Origin: Boesenbergia rotunda
Lineage: Eukaryota; Streptophyta; Magnoliopsida; Zingiberales; Zingiberaceae
Assembly (NCBI GenBank): GCA_024364735.1
Contig: JAGFNQ010000209.1
Coordinates: 352,645 to 416,644 of the forward strand
DNA length: 64,000 nucleotides
Direction of reading: 5' to 3'
Shown here: piece by piece, positions 10,386 to 22,212 of the stretch
Layout: each line of letters opens with the position of its first letter
Position numbering within the stretch: position 1 is the first letter of the stretch
Notes under the pieces: model-generated
The model's database searches: none
What the model saw: only the letters and a program-made list of their open reading frames with translations
What the model was told of the DNA's origin: nothing
Program-made: the position numbers and the translations under genes

Positions 10386-12543
10386 AGGGGGGTTTCCTTT
10401 TCCTTGCATTTTACTTTATTGGAAATACCATTTGATTGTTTTGAAGTAGTTAAATTTTCTTTTCCAATAAGTTTTGAGAATAAATGTTTAGGAAGTGTAG
10501 ATTGAATAAATAGTGATTGTAGACATCATTTTACCCTTTTGGCACCTTATTTTTGCATGATTAGGAATAAATGTATCCCTCTAGGTTGTCTCTATATCAT
10601 TTTAGAGTCTTTTGAAAACAAATTAAATTTGGTTGTCAAAACTTAGGATTTGAGTCAATGGATGAAAAATTCTTGGTTGCTTGAGTACTACTTGGTTATG
10701 GACTCTTGAGTGATGACTTGAGATGAATTCTTTTTACCTAGTGAGGACCTAGCCTTATTGTCGAGATGCACACATGTAATTGTACTCTAGAACTTGCTTA
10801 GGTTCTTTCAAAACCATATTTCTATGATTGGACCACATTTATAAAGGTTAATCACTTTGTCTTCACTTTTTCATATAATTATTGCAACATATCTTGTTGA
10901 TTCATGTTTTATTCTTTTTCCTTCCCCTATTTTTCTGCTCATATCCATATTTCTCTATACACTTGGTTACTTGGGATTTTTTTTGATGTTATTTTGCCCA
11001 AGACGGTCAAAGGTTTAAGTGTGGGGGAGGTGGCTAATGTTTTTAAATGGTTTTGGTGAGAAGTGACGTATTATGTTGTGATAGCAATCTGTTTTTATGG
11101 AATTTTTAAGATGGATTTTTTGTGGATGCCGAATGCTTTGATGGAACTTAAGGAATGGAAAAGTTCAAGTGGGAAATTCAATAAGAAAGGAAGGAGAAAA
11201 GATAGTGAAGTTTAAGATGAAGAATGTGTCAAGTTTATGGAATGGTGTATCAAGAAAGAGTTGCGGAAATGGGTTAGTGAAAGTTATATGTGGAATACTT
11301 AGATTCTTGAATATGATTTGGCATTTCAAGCTCTATGAGGGAAATTCTAAAAGGGAAAAAGAGGGAGTCTACACAAGGAGGTTGTAATTGTTTTGAGAGT
11401 AGTGTTTCAATGCTTAAAGTGGTATCAAGTGAAGTACTTAGTGTTCTATTGACATGAAGAGCTCAAGGTTGCGAAGTTGTGGATCTGAAATGAAGCTGCT
11501 CAGAAAAAAAGAAGGAAAAAAACATACAACAAGCAGCTGGAAAAAAAAACAGAAAACAGAAAAAAAAGAGAAGAAGAAAAGAAAAGAGGAGTAAAGAAAA
11601 GACAAATGAAAACTTGAAAATTCAAAAGATGGATAGATTTCTGAACTTGGAGTCGTTAATAAGAAACTAGAGGGATTAAGATTTAGTGTTGATTGAAAGA
11701 AGAAGAAGATTCTCGGTAGAAACAGTTTCAGAGTTCTGAATTTGGCTACTGATCAGTCCCTGATCGGTCACCAGTACGATCAGGGAGCACCAGTCCAATC
11801 ATCAGACCGATCAGGCAATGTCTGATCGGTCTCTGGACCGATCCAAGAAGCTGGCACAGTACAGAACATTGCTTTTAGTATTGGACATCCTACAAATCAG
11901 CTCATACTCACTCACCTTGGCTCAGAATTCATAAGAGGCTACCATAAGAGGGCAAAGAGCATTAAAAATAATTTTAAGTATCCAAGTCTTCTATTTTTCC
12001 TTACTTTTCCATATTTCTTCTTCATGCTATATCTCTTTATCATATTCTTATTCTTATCATATCATATGTCTCTATTTCCTTTACCATTAGTCTTTGGTAT
12101 CAGAATTCATGGAAAATTCTTTTTCATTCTTTTCATTTCATACTTCTTTAATGTTTCTAATAAACCTTTGTAGATGTGGATCCAAGGCAAGAATGATGGT
12201 AGAGAGTAGATAATAAGCAAGCTTATGGTAGTTCAAGAAACATGTTGTGTTTGAGTGAGCTCCACTTTCATTGAAATGTAGAACTTAGGAAGAGAGCCTC
12301 TAAAATCCCTTTGGAAGGTTTTGTGTGTTGATTTCATCTCAATAAGTCATGAAGGAGGAAGTATGCTAAGTTGTTGATTTAAGGACAAGATTCTAGTCTA
12401 TTGAGCTTAGATTTTTGAGAATTGACAACTCTAGGTAATTTCTTTTCAATTGCTTCTTACAATGATTAAGAATAATCTAGGGGGGATACATCTTAGTTTC
12501 TTAGTAGCTTGTGCGAGACGCCCAAGAATAAGTGTGGGGGAGT
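10386..12543 (+). other. Post-pol spacer and polypurine tract of the Athila/Tat-like element
   Basis: Non-coding DNA between integrase and LTR. It contains a polypurine-like GTGTGGGGGAGG at 11018-11031, a purine-rich block at 11500-11600, a GATCGGTC inverted repeat at 11824-11843, and the PPT AAGTGTGGGGGAG at 12530-12542 next to the LTR. Short open frames at 11169-11387 and 12450-12683 look random. No env-like gene is recognisable. Confidence 0.65.
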
Positions 12544-14209
12544 TGATAACTTTCATTTTATTGATTAAATTAGGCCCTCAAATCCATGTTTTGATCCACT
12601 ATTATATGCTTAAGTTTGTATGTATATATGGTTTCATGATTTACCTCTATTTTATCTTAAGATTCATTTCTTTCTACATTTAAGATGTTTTGGCACTTAA
12701 ATTTGATATCATTTATAGGTTTCAAATGATCATGGACCTGGATCATATTGGGTCAAATTTGGGTCAGAATTGGATCCGGATCAAAGGGATCAAAAGCTGG
12801 ATCAATATGGGCCATCCATTCATGGGAATGGTTAGATCTAAACCATCCTCTAACTTCTGGCCGATCCAAGATCAAGATAGACTTAATCAAGTTCATGGAT
12901 CAAGATCTGAAAGTTTGGGCCAGATCAGAGTTAATTTAGCCGTTGGATCAAGCGATAGAGGATCTGGACCGTCCAAGCTAAAGAAGGGAAGATCTGAGCC
13001 ATCCGCTTCAGATCTGAGTGATACGAGCTAAGGAGCAGTAGATCAGAGCCCTTGATCAAGATCTGGGAAGTTTGGGTTCGATCTGATTCGATTCGACCGT
13101 TGGATGAGATGAGAGCAATCACAACCGTCCAAAATTCAAAAGGAAATTTAAATGAGGAATTCCCTCTCGCGGAGTTCGTCATCGCCAGATCGCATCTCCT
13201 GTTTTCATTCTGTTCTTGGTGTTCTTCAATTTCCGATCGGAGGTGACCACCAGATCAAGTTGTTTCCCAGTTTTCAATTCATCAAGACTCAGTTCCATGG
13301 AAGGATCGCAATCCCTTCGTGTCTGAAAGCTCCGGCGAGGGTTTCACCGTGAGTGAGCTCCATCCAGCCAACCTTCATCCAATTCCATTTCTTCATCAAT
13401 CGGGCCAAATTAGAGGGTTTCTCTGAGCTAGGTCGAGGTTCCCTGAGCTGCTATTTGCCATCCAAACCATCGTAGAAGACAGGATCAGAAGGAGTTTAGA
13501 TTCCACCGCAAGCTACGCGATTCCATCTCCACAGCTGAGTTCTGATCAATTCTCGAGCAAGGGGGTTCCGAGCTCGATCATTGAGTGACGGCAAGGAGAA
13601 ATCTCGGTGAAGAACTTGAATTGGTTTCTATAGTTTTTAGTTTTCGATTCGCATTCGCTTACTGCATTGTTTCAATTCTATATCAGTCTGCAATCAGCTA
13701 CTGATCGGTCGTTGTGACCGATCCAGGCAGCACCTGATAGGACACCAGTCCTATTAGGCTTGTATCTGATCGGTTAACCGACCGATCAGTTAGGTTTCTG
13801 CACTACATACTCTGTTTCCGAAGTTAGTATAGTTTCAACTCTTCATTTCAGTAATTAGATGGAATTTTAGTTTCATCCCTGCAATAGATATTAGTTTTAT
13901 ATTCAAATCTTGTGATTTCAAATTGGCTTGTTCAATTTTCTTAGTGTTAAATTCAATTCTTGCAATAACTAGTTTAGCTCTACTAGTTAAGTCAATTCCA
14001 TTTCAAATTTCACTTCAATCTTACTTGCAAAACAAAACCCCCCCATTTTATCTCGAAAACCCAAATCATTTAACGACAAATAACTTTCAAGCTCGATTCA
14101 AACACTCACGATTAGTCCTTGGAAAAAAATACGACCTGAGGCCCCTATTCTACATTTCTATTTTGCTAGCAAGGGTTTTCAGCTATAAATTCTAAATTTG
14201 AGTCTCATA
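12544..14209 (+). repeat. 3' LTR of the Athila/Tat-like element
   Basis: Begins TGATAACTTTC right after the polypurine tract and probably ends near ...CTCATATCG at about 14209, an imperfect mirror of TGATA. The right end is uncertain because no partner LTR is in the window. It is rich in GATC words (12720-13560) and carries inverted repeats of the type GATCGGTC-N5-GACCGATC at 13703-13723 and again near 13770-13790. Confidence 0.6.
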
Positions 14210-15100
14210 TCGTGACATCTATTCCGAGACCCATCAGCGGCCGGTGGAAGAATAGGACCTCCTCCTCTTCTTCCTTGGTTTTCTTCTCTTCTTCAAGGCT
14301 GCTACCGATCACAGAGCAAGGGAGGAGTCATCTCCAACCCTTGGTGGCGCGCGGCAAGGAGGGAGGAAGGGAAACTTGGCGGCGCAAGGTGAAGAGGTCG
14401 GCGCCGGCGTTAGAGAAGAAGAGAAGCTTCTCTTCTCTTTTTCTTTCACTTTCTTCTTCTATATCTTCTGTTGGGACGTACACTAGACAAGGAGTAGCTC
14501 TCTTCTCCTTTGTGGTGAGCGGAAGTAGAGGAGGAAGAAGGGTTCAGCGCCGGCGAGGGTGGCTTCTCCTTTGGTGCTTGTCGCCGGAAAAAGGAGAGGC
14601 CAGAGGAGTCCATCTTCCTTGTGAGCCTTTGGCCGAGAGATAGGTGGAGAATAGAGAGGTTGGTGCGGGTTGTGGTGAAGTAGAGAAGCTGATCTTCAAT
14701 TGGCTTCATCAACTCTACCTTGAAGGGTCGCCGGCGGTGAGCCAAACCCTAACCCTAGGGTTTGGTGTTTGGCACAAAGGAAGGAAGAGAGGAAGGATTG
14801 ATTCGAAGCCTTGATTATTCTGCGTCTTGGTAGATCGTCGCCCTCACGGCGTCCAGGAGGGGAGGGTCATAAGGTAGAAGACTGCGAGGTAAACGGCGAG
14901 GTATAGCTCTCCCGAGCTCCTTTTTACTTTTGCTAAGTTTTATTGTGCCATGATTTTATGCCTCGTCATTTTATGTATGTTTGTTAATTATTTTGATTGC
15001 TTGTCATGGATAATAATTAACTAACTGGACCCCGAAGATAAACACAAAAATCGGCCATTCAAATCGTCGTCTTTTCCGGGGTTAATTAATCCGGAAAGTT
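14210..15100. other. Unclassified repeat-like DNA, no gene seen
   Basis: GC-richer sequence with pyrimidine-rich blocks (14260-14460), GCCGGCG words and open frames on both strands that resemble no protein I know. It looks like the transcribed leader or LTR tail of an unidentified element. I see no start, domain or splice structure to support a gene. Confidence 0.4.
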
Positions 15101-15700
15101 ACAAGGCCTTAACTTTAGTTTTGGCTAAGCTGTAACTTGGATTAATTGACACGACGATGAGAGGGTTGTTAGAGGGACGGGTCTCTATTCGGATTAAAAT
15201 TTTAATCCATAGACATAGTGAGGTCTCTCAGGTACGACCTCGTGGTTGTCTTGGAAACCACCAAGCCATACCTCCCTAACCAATAGAAGGTCCCTGTGCC
15301 TCGCTAAGACCTAAAAACCAATTATCGAAATTTACTTTTAATTACTACTTATTAAACTTGAATCTATCTCAAGATTAAACAATCTATAAAATTAATTGAG
15401 AAATATTAATCATGCATGTCACAAACACTTATAAGGCTAGCATGCTTGTTTGTATTGCGACACTTAGAATGGGTGAGATGATAAGGACTAATCAATTGAT
15501 TAATGTTTTCAAAATATTTTCAAAAATTCCTTAGAATATTTTCTTAAAACCCTATTTTTAAAAATAGTGATTAAATATAATAATATTTTAATGAATTTCA
15601 TGCATGATTGTGTGTATATACAAATAGATTTTAGAAATTATATATCATTTCGAAAATTATTTGACCTACACTTAGATACAAACCTTCAAGGTTAACACTA

Positions 15701-16687
15701 AAGTTCCTTAAGACACTTAGGTAGAGTTTCTTATAGTTAACATGGGTATCCAGAAGGTGCCAGATTCAGGGGGAGTCAATTTATATCGTGTTTTCAAACA
15801 TTCAAGTTGAAAGTTATTTTTGAAAACTACTCTTTCCAAAAACAATTTTAAAGTGATTTTTGCTCAAAAAATTATTTTTGCAAAAATATTACTTCTTTCA
15901 AAATATTTTGTTAATATTCATTTAAAAATTTAGTTCTTTCAAAATGTTTTTAGAAAAATATTCCTTCAAAAATTTATGACTTTTAAAATATTTTTCGAAA
16001 AATATTTCTTCAAAAATTATCTTTCAAAAACGTTCTTCTAAAATATGTTTTAATTGCTCTTATGATTTGGATAATCCCTAAAGACACATAGGATGTTTAT
16101 CTTATGATCTGCAAGGATTCCTAAGATTGTGTCAGACTTAGGGGAGTCTCAATCAAAAGAACATTTCACCTTTTGATTACCTTAAATTATTATTGTGTAA
16201 TCCTTTTCGTTTGAATCAAACACTAAGTCTCAAAGGAAGAACAACTTGTGATAAACAAGCTTCGTAAGACTGTGTCTTGTTTAGGGGGAGTTCAAAGTAA
16301 AAGATCTATTAGAAGTTTCAAAAATACTATATTTGCAGAAAACACCATCTTTTCAAAAATACTATTTTTAAAAATATAATATTCTCATTTTCTAAACTTT
16401 TTTTTTTAAATCTTTACCTCTTCTTAACATCATTGAAAACCTTTAAAAAATTAATTGTGTTTGGACAAATCGCCAAGACAAGGAAAGTTTTCCTTATGGA
16501 TAACAATGTTTCCTAGGATTGTGTCAGATTGGGGAGGAATCTAATCCAAGAATTTTTTTTTTTTGAAAATTAAAGACATATATTGAAAATACATTATCTT
16601 GATTGGAAAATCTCTAAGACACATAGGAAATTTTCTTGAATTCAACAAGATTCCTAGGATTTTGTCAGATTTTGGGAAATTCAAATC
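15701..16687 (+). repeat. Five diverged ~85-bp repeats with polypurine-like cores in element A
   Basis: Copies at about 15701-15778, 16067-16157, 16211-16300, 16463-16548 and 16600-16687. Each runs from CTAAGACACATAGG through TCCTAGGATTGTGTCAGA to a purine core such as TTAGGGGGAGT. The fifth core has decayed to TTTTGGGAAAT. Spacing is irregular (about 140-365 bp), so these are dispersed duplicates of a PPT-like unit and not a simple tandem array. Confidence 0.7.
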
Positions 16688-16980
16688 AATATAGTACTTA
16701 TCGTTTCATATTTTACTCATGTACGTAGCGTTCCCTAAAATATTTTCTGAAAAAGGTACTAGTTTTTTTAATAATAAAAGGAGGGGATTTTTGAAAATTA
16801 TGTTTTCTTTAAAAATTTTATTGTTGGTGCAAAATTTAAAATCTTTGTTATTACCTTATATTTCTTTTTGATTTCTGTCAAAGGGGGAAAGAGTACCTTA
16901 AGTTAGATTTTTTTTATTTCTCCCAATTATTAACCTAAACCCTTACACCAAAACCTAACTTAAGATTATTATCAATCATC

Positions 16981-16994
16981 AAAAAGGGGGAGAT
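16981..16994 (+). other. Element A polypurine tract
   Basis: AAAAAGGGGGAGAT directly precedes the LTR start TGTTGGTGC. The same arrangement occurs before LTR B2 at 34889-34902. Confidence 0.8.
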
Positions 16995-17789
16995 TGTTGG
17001 TGCAAAAAATATCAGACATGAATAGTCAACCTCTAATGTTTCGATGTTTGACAATATACCAAGGTCTGGTCAAAGTGATCAAGGGAAAGCCAAACAGGAC
17101 CTGATGTTTGGTAGAATAAACCTAGGTTTGATCAGTTTGACTAAAGGGTTAACCAAACAGGAGCTGATGTTTGGCAGAGTGATTAGTACCCAGGGTTGGT
17201 TAGGATGACCAAGGGTTAGCCAAACTGAACTTGATGTTAGGCAGAGTGATCAAACCTAGATCTAACATGTGTGACAATATACCGATGTTTGGTAAGTTAA
17301 AACAAGGGTTAACCAAACAAGATCTGATGTTTGGCAGAGAACCCAGGGTTGGTCGGTTAGACCAAGGATTAAGTCAAACAAGACCTGATGTTTAGCAGAG
17401 AGATGTCTAGTCAGGATTAAGATGACTAGCAAAGAAGTACTTATCAAGGCACCGAAGTCCTGGTAAGTAAAACTGGGCGCGAAGTCTTTGTTAGGGGCAT
17501 TGGGCACAAAGACCTAGTCGAGGGTTGGGTACGGAAGTCCTGGTTCGGGGAATTGAGCACGAACTCTTGGTCACAGATTGGGCACGAAGACCTGGCCGAG
17601 GGTTGGGCACTGAAGTCCTAGTTCGATGAATTGGGCACAAAGTCTTGGTCGAGGATCAGGCATAAGACATAACCGAGTAAGGACTACAGACAGAAGTAGA
17701 GACAGGTCAAGGATCATACGTCTTGTGATTCAGGTGTCTTGGAGGTCGAGCAAAAGTCCAACCGGAGGTCTCGGTTGGCAAAAGGTAAT
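16995..17789 (+). repeat. LTR A, first part (continues at 36050)
   Basis: Starts TGTTGGTGC, like family D. It contains imperfect repeats of CTGATGTTTGGCAGAG with (A/G)ACCAAGGGTTAACCAAAC (17040-17400), then a minisatellite of GAAGTCCTGGTCGAGGGTTGGGCAC type (17440-17665), and ends in GTTGGCAAAAGGTAAT, shared with family D. Element B enters after GTAAT (17785-17789). Confidence 0.8.
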
Positions 17790-20700
17790 TGTTGGGGCAA
17801 TCGACCCATGTATGGTATGGAGGATCATGGGTTTTGATGTGTATGTCAATATGGTTAAGGTAGGGTTTTATGTTGTTTTAATATGTGTATGTGAGTGTGC
17901 AGGTTTGCAGGATAGACATAGGCTTGGTTGGATGTCTTTAGGTACGGTGAAGGGTGGCATGGAGGTAAGTCGTGGGCTTATGTGCGCATCCGAGGGACCA
18001 TGGACAAGGCAGGGACGATGAGCCGAGGGAAGCGGACTTCGAGGCGTACTTGAAGGATGGCATGGAGGCAAGCCGAGGGCTTGTGTGCACATCTGAGGGA
18101 CGAGGGCCAAAGTCAAAGAGGGCTTGAAGGCAACAGATCAAGGTGTTAGTGATATGAGAGAAGTGTCCTAAGGCAATCGCCTTATGATATAAACATTTAT
18201 ATTAATAAATGATAATTCACTATTTGAGTATACATGTTTTTGTGTATTTGATTGGGATCTTAAACTCATCTACTGAATGTCCGCAATACAACTCACAGCA
18301 TAAGAGAATTTGTGATGGGATCACAACTAGTGATTATCTCTAATGTGCAATTGTGAAGTATTGAAATTATCCCTAGTCGATGAATTGATAAAAACGGACA
18401 CTATCAATTCTGTTGAGACTAGCATGGGTTATTCTCTAATCAGCTGATTTTCACTGGCTGGTGACATTGGGATGTCCGGAGATAAACATGGATGCTAGTT
18501 AAGGGAACTAGTTCATTGGAGTGACTAGCTGTAAAACTTCATATGGTTATCTATAAAGATATGTCAATGAAGTTCTTACTGCAGCTTAAGTGCGATGTTC
18601 CTTTGACTTGCAGTGTTCAAGTCATCTTGGTCATGGAGACTTATACTTTAACATCTTAAGCAAGCATCTCCAAGGAGGTGTGGACCCAGGATGATTGGGT
18701 ATGAGCCGAAGTGCCCGAAGATGTTTGAACAGCCTACAAAGGATTCACCACTCCTTGCGAGGAGATGTATACCCAGGCCTATCGTCGGATTGTTACTCAA
18801 AACCTCTGGCCAGAGTATATCATGTTAAGAGTGCGAGTCTCTTAAATACATGAGAGTAATTAGAAATCCAAAGGACGAGAAAGACATTACTTGGGCTAGG
18901 TGTGACGTAGTCAGCCTAGTGGGGACTGACACAAATAGACCGTGTCCTGAACCAAGTGGGTATAAGATGGTGAAGGGAATGGGGCACGATTCATTAGAGC
19001 TGCTGAAGGGTTTCAGAATAATTTCTTCTGAGGTCAAACCGTTGATCTTTCGATTAATTGGGGATCATGATGTACTACTAGGTGCCACTCATGATCGTTC
19101 TATAATTGGTTGATTATAGACGGCCAACATAAATCGAAAGCCTATTTAGTCACACGCACTACGAGTAATCCGAGGGATTTAAAATGAGTTGAAAATTGGA
19201 TTTTCCGATCAAGAGAAATAAGTCGAATCTGAGTTAATCAGAGGCGCAATGGAAGCTAAAATTGGCTAAGTCTTTTGAAGGCTTATTGGGCAAATTAAAT
19301 GAGTTTAATTCGCGATTGGTGGGGCTTGATTGGCCGGCCAAGGAGGGTGCCAAACCCCCTTGGTTTGGCCGTCCACCTAAAGGGAGAAAACCAATTAATT
19401 TTGGTATAATTAATAAAATAGATCTAGCACGATTTATTTTATGGATAAATAAATTTGTATAAAGAAATTTATATAAATAAATTTATGGAAATTTACTCTT
19501 TTATGGAAGTTAAAATAATCCATGAATTGGTTTATTTTAATTTTATAAAATCAATTATGAATTGATTTTTCCATAATAAGAAAGTTTATAAATTTCTTAT
19601 AAAATTTATTCCATAATTTAAAGAGAAGAAGAATTTGTTTTATTATAAATTAGTTATAATAAGACTAGGCTTAACGGAATAAGTCATAAGAAATTTTATA
19701 AGATAAAAATTCTTATGATAACTAATTCCGTTAATTCTGTTAAAGAGGAGACTTAGCGAGGGAGAAGCAACTATATAAGGAACCATAGGCAAGCCTTGGA
19801 TTCCCAATCAATAATCGTGTATTGATATAGAGCTCCCTCTCTCTCTCTCTCTTTTATCTTCTCCTTCCCTTCTCCCCACCTAGGGGCGGCGCCCACATTG
19901 AAGCTTCTAGGGCCGGCGCCCCTTGAAGAACCTTCCTCCATCTAGGGCCGGCGCAAACCCCTCCTCCCCTCTTGGTTGTCGTGAGCTATCAAGAAGAAGG
20001 AGAAGCCAACCAAGAAGAAGAAGAAGCGGATCTCATCTCCTTCCCTCTCGGAATTCGATTCCGTTTCTTGGTGGTTAGTTTCCTATTTTTCTCTTGTTCT
20101 TCTTTGTTGTGCCTACAGAGAATCTAGTAGTTCTCGTCGGCACAAAACTCGTGACTTTGCGAAGTCATCCCGAAGAGAACTCGGCGTGGACGCGAATAGA
20201 GGCGAAGCTTCCAAGGGACGCTACGGTTGGATCTCGTCCCTTACTTCGAGTTACGAAAGGTATAAAGTAAATTAGTTTACTTTTCCGCAAAGTTTTATTT
20301 TATGATTATGTCAACACATCATAAGGTTGCATGCTAGATACGTGGTTAAAATAATTTAGGAAATTATTTTATGCTAATTCTTCCGCTGCACGTAAAAATT
20401 TAAAATTTTACGAACTCGTATCCTTGTCGACATGCACCCGGTCCCAACACAAGGCTGCCAGAGTAGGAACTATGAGCCGAGGGATACGAACTTTGAGGCA
20501 TGTGTGAAGGATGGCATGGAGGCAAGTCGACGGCTTGTGTGCGCATCTAAGGGAGAGTAGCCGAAGACGAAGAGGGTGTGAAGGCAACAGATCGAGGCTG
20601 CTGGATGAAGAGTCAGCTGAGTCGTGAGGTTATGTGTGTTAAGTGAAATGCACTTGGGAAATCCTAGGGTTCGAATGTTGAGAGAAATATACTCGGGGAA

Positions 20701-21222
20701 GAGAAACCTTAGGTTTGGGAGTGGACCAATCGACTAGTGTTTGGGCAGTCGACTGGTAAAGACCAGAGAAAAATCAGTCGACTAGTACTGGACCAGTTGA
20801 CTGATGGCACTTGGAAAATCAAACGTTAGGCTGTAATTGTCGAGTTTAAGTGGGACTACTCGACTAGTAATGGACCAGTCGACTGGTAGTGGTCTTTTCA
20901 ACCTCAAGCTCTATTTAAGGGAGCTCATTTAAGGTTATTTCTTCTTGGCGAAACTTGCTTGGTTAAAGCTTGTTAGTAGCCTATATTGCTCAGGGATTAT
21001 CCACGGAGGTGCTCCGGGGAATCATCCACCGAAGGATTAGGGATCGTCCACCTTACGGGCAACCGTGGAGTAGGAGTTTCATCTCCGAACCACGTAGATC
21101 GGTTTGTGTTATCATTGTTTTGTTTTGTATTTAGTTTTCCGCTTGTACATGCTAACATTGTCGGTAGAAAAATCGAGAAAAGCTATTCACCCCCCCTCTA
21201 GCTTCACGGTAAGATTTTAACA
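17790..21222 (+). repeat. Element B 5' LTR, split by solo LTR C
   Basis: Starts TGTTGGGGCAATCG and ends GATTTTAACA, next to a primer site. Without the solo LTR it is about 1.12 kb. Upstream of the TATA-like CTATTTAAG (20911-20919) are several copies of the palindrome CAGTCGACTG and variants (20725-20892). Compared with LTR B2 it lacks a block of about 45 bp after GCTCAGGGATT. The LTRs differ at many sites, so B is older than Gypsy-1. Confidence 0.9.
18144..20449 (+). repeat. Solo LTR of copia family C (2306 bp)
   Basis: Begins TGTTAGTGATATG and ends GGTCCCAACA, with target duplication CAAGG at 18139-18143 and 20450-20454. The flanking LTR B sequence rejoins exactly across it, as seen in LTR B2 at 35250. 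Its homologue is the 3' LTR of C2 at 50861-53125 (opposite orientation). It has TATA box CTATATAAGG at 19771-19780 and a (CT)n run near 19831-19851. Solo form implies LTR-LTR recombination. Small open frames inside (18850-19113, 19262-19462) recur in the other copy but have no recognisable domain. Confidence 0.95.
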
Positions 21223-21224
21223 AG

Positions 21225-21236
21225 TGGTATCAGAGC
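21225..21236 (+). other. Element B primer binding site (initiator tRNA-Met)
   Basis: TGGTATCAGAGC two bases after the LTR end. Confidence 0.92.
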
Positions 21237-21289
21237 GAAGGTTCGCTCATCTACGGACTAACCGCTGAGAGAGCAAAAAGCTAGAGGAG

Positions 21290-22207
21290 ATGATGATTGA
21301 AGAAATGTTGGGTGATGACGTCAACATTCCACCTCCATATGATCGCGAGGATTTCGACTATTAGAGGATGCGGATGAAGATGTGGTTTGGCATGGATTGG
21401 AACTATATGATTGCGCTTGAAGAACCATTCGAAGTTCTAAGAAATAAGCATGAAAAAAGGCTCCGACCAAGATATGTGAATAAGGAGCAACAAGCACAAG
21501 CAAAGGCAAACGAAGCGGTAATTTTAATTTTAGTTAATGTTTTACCTAATAATGTAATTAGCGGTGTAGGTGAATATCAAAGTGCACATTAATTATGGAA
21601 CAAGGTGATAGCGTTCCATGAAAACCCTATACAGCTCAAATAATGGAAGAGCCCAAGGAAGTGAGCTCAATGGTTCAAGAAGTAGAGAAGGACCAATCAG
21701 ATGAAGAAAAGAGTTCAACATCCGAAGAAAAAGAGAAAGAAGCAAAAGAATTGTCCATCTCATCAAATGAAGAGGCTCAAGAGAGTGAGAGATCATCCAC
21801 TTCCTCAAGGGTGGAAGAAGATGTCTCTACTTCAATAATTGAGGGGGAGGAGAGACCCTCTTCAATACCGGAGCAAAAAGAAGCTTCAACCTCCACCAAA
21901 GCAAGGACAAAAGATCACATAATTTGCTTTGGATGCAACAAAAGGGGACACTACAAGGACAAGTGTCCATTAGGTAAAAAGGAGGTAAACTCTAAACCCG
22001 AGTCCATGCATTTAAAATCTAACATAGGTTGTAGGGAAAAGAAGGGGAAAAAGCACATTAGATGCTTCACATGTGGAGAGCTAGGGCATTATCACACCAA
22101 ATGTCCAAGAAAAGGAGAGCTCAAGCAATTAGAGCATTTGAGAAAATGGGAAAAATGAAGAAAGGAAGAAAAGCTCACATCAAGGGGGAACTACAAGGGT
22201 AAGGGAG
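21290..22207 (+). pseudogene. Element B gag, with two CCHC zinc knuckles
   Basis: The frame starts at ATG 21290 (IPPPYDREDFDY) and meets TAG at 21360. It continues in the same frame through a Gag block (MKMWFGMDWNYMIALEE), meets another stop near 21590, and shifts frame before 21643. The last part (21643-22158) is an acidic, Ser/Glu-rich segment. Two nucleic-acid-binding CCHC knuckles follow: CFGCNKRGHYKDKC and CFTCGELGHYHTKC. Gag would package the element RNA. Element E1 interrupts just downstream, at 22213. Confidence 0.85.
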
Positions 22208-22212
22208 GTAAT

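Larger units (their letters stand above)
9628..14209 (+). mobile_element. Athila/Tat-like Ty3/gypsy element, 3' portion
   Basis: A plus-strand remnant: integrase core and C terminus (to 10385), a 2.1 kb post-pol spacer, a polypurine tract at 12530-12542 and a 3' LTR starting at 12544. The 5' portion was separated by the CACTA-1 insertion and lies outside the window. Clade assignment rests on the integrase block KAYWAVKACNYD and the GTGTGGGGGAG tract, both typical of Athila/Tat elements. Confidence 0.8.
15100..17789 (+). mobile_element. Element A: copia-like LTR element, 3' region and first part of LTR
   Basis: 15280-15340 resembles D1 internal sequence at 50255-50310 (GTGCCTCGC(T/C)AAG... 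and following). Downstream lie five degenerate repeats with polypurine-like cores, the PPT AAAAAGGGGGAGAT and the LTR start TGTTGGTGC at 16995. LTR A is interrupted at 17790 by element B and resumes at 36050. No pol domain is left in the visible part. Confidence 0.6.

Noticed and set aside
13923..14195. Hydrophobic 90-codon open frame as a membrane protein gene
   Set aside because: It lies in the 3' LTR of the Athila/Tat-like element, in AT-rich DNA where Leu/Ile/Phe-rich frames are common; no supporting structure.
17868..18141. Open frames on the minus strand, repeated at 34968-35389
   Set aside because: They are shadows of a GC-richer segment of LTR B with internal repeats; no domain and opposite to the element.
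22208..22212. GTAAT next to both E1 and B suggesting a shared event
   Set aside because: B's two GTAAT copies flank B exactly at 17785 and 36050, and E1's pair (GTAAT/TTAAT) flanks E1. The same 5-mer is a coincidence of AT-rich targets.
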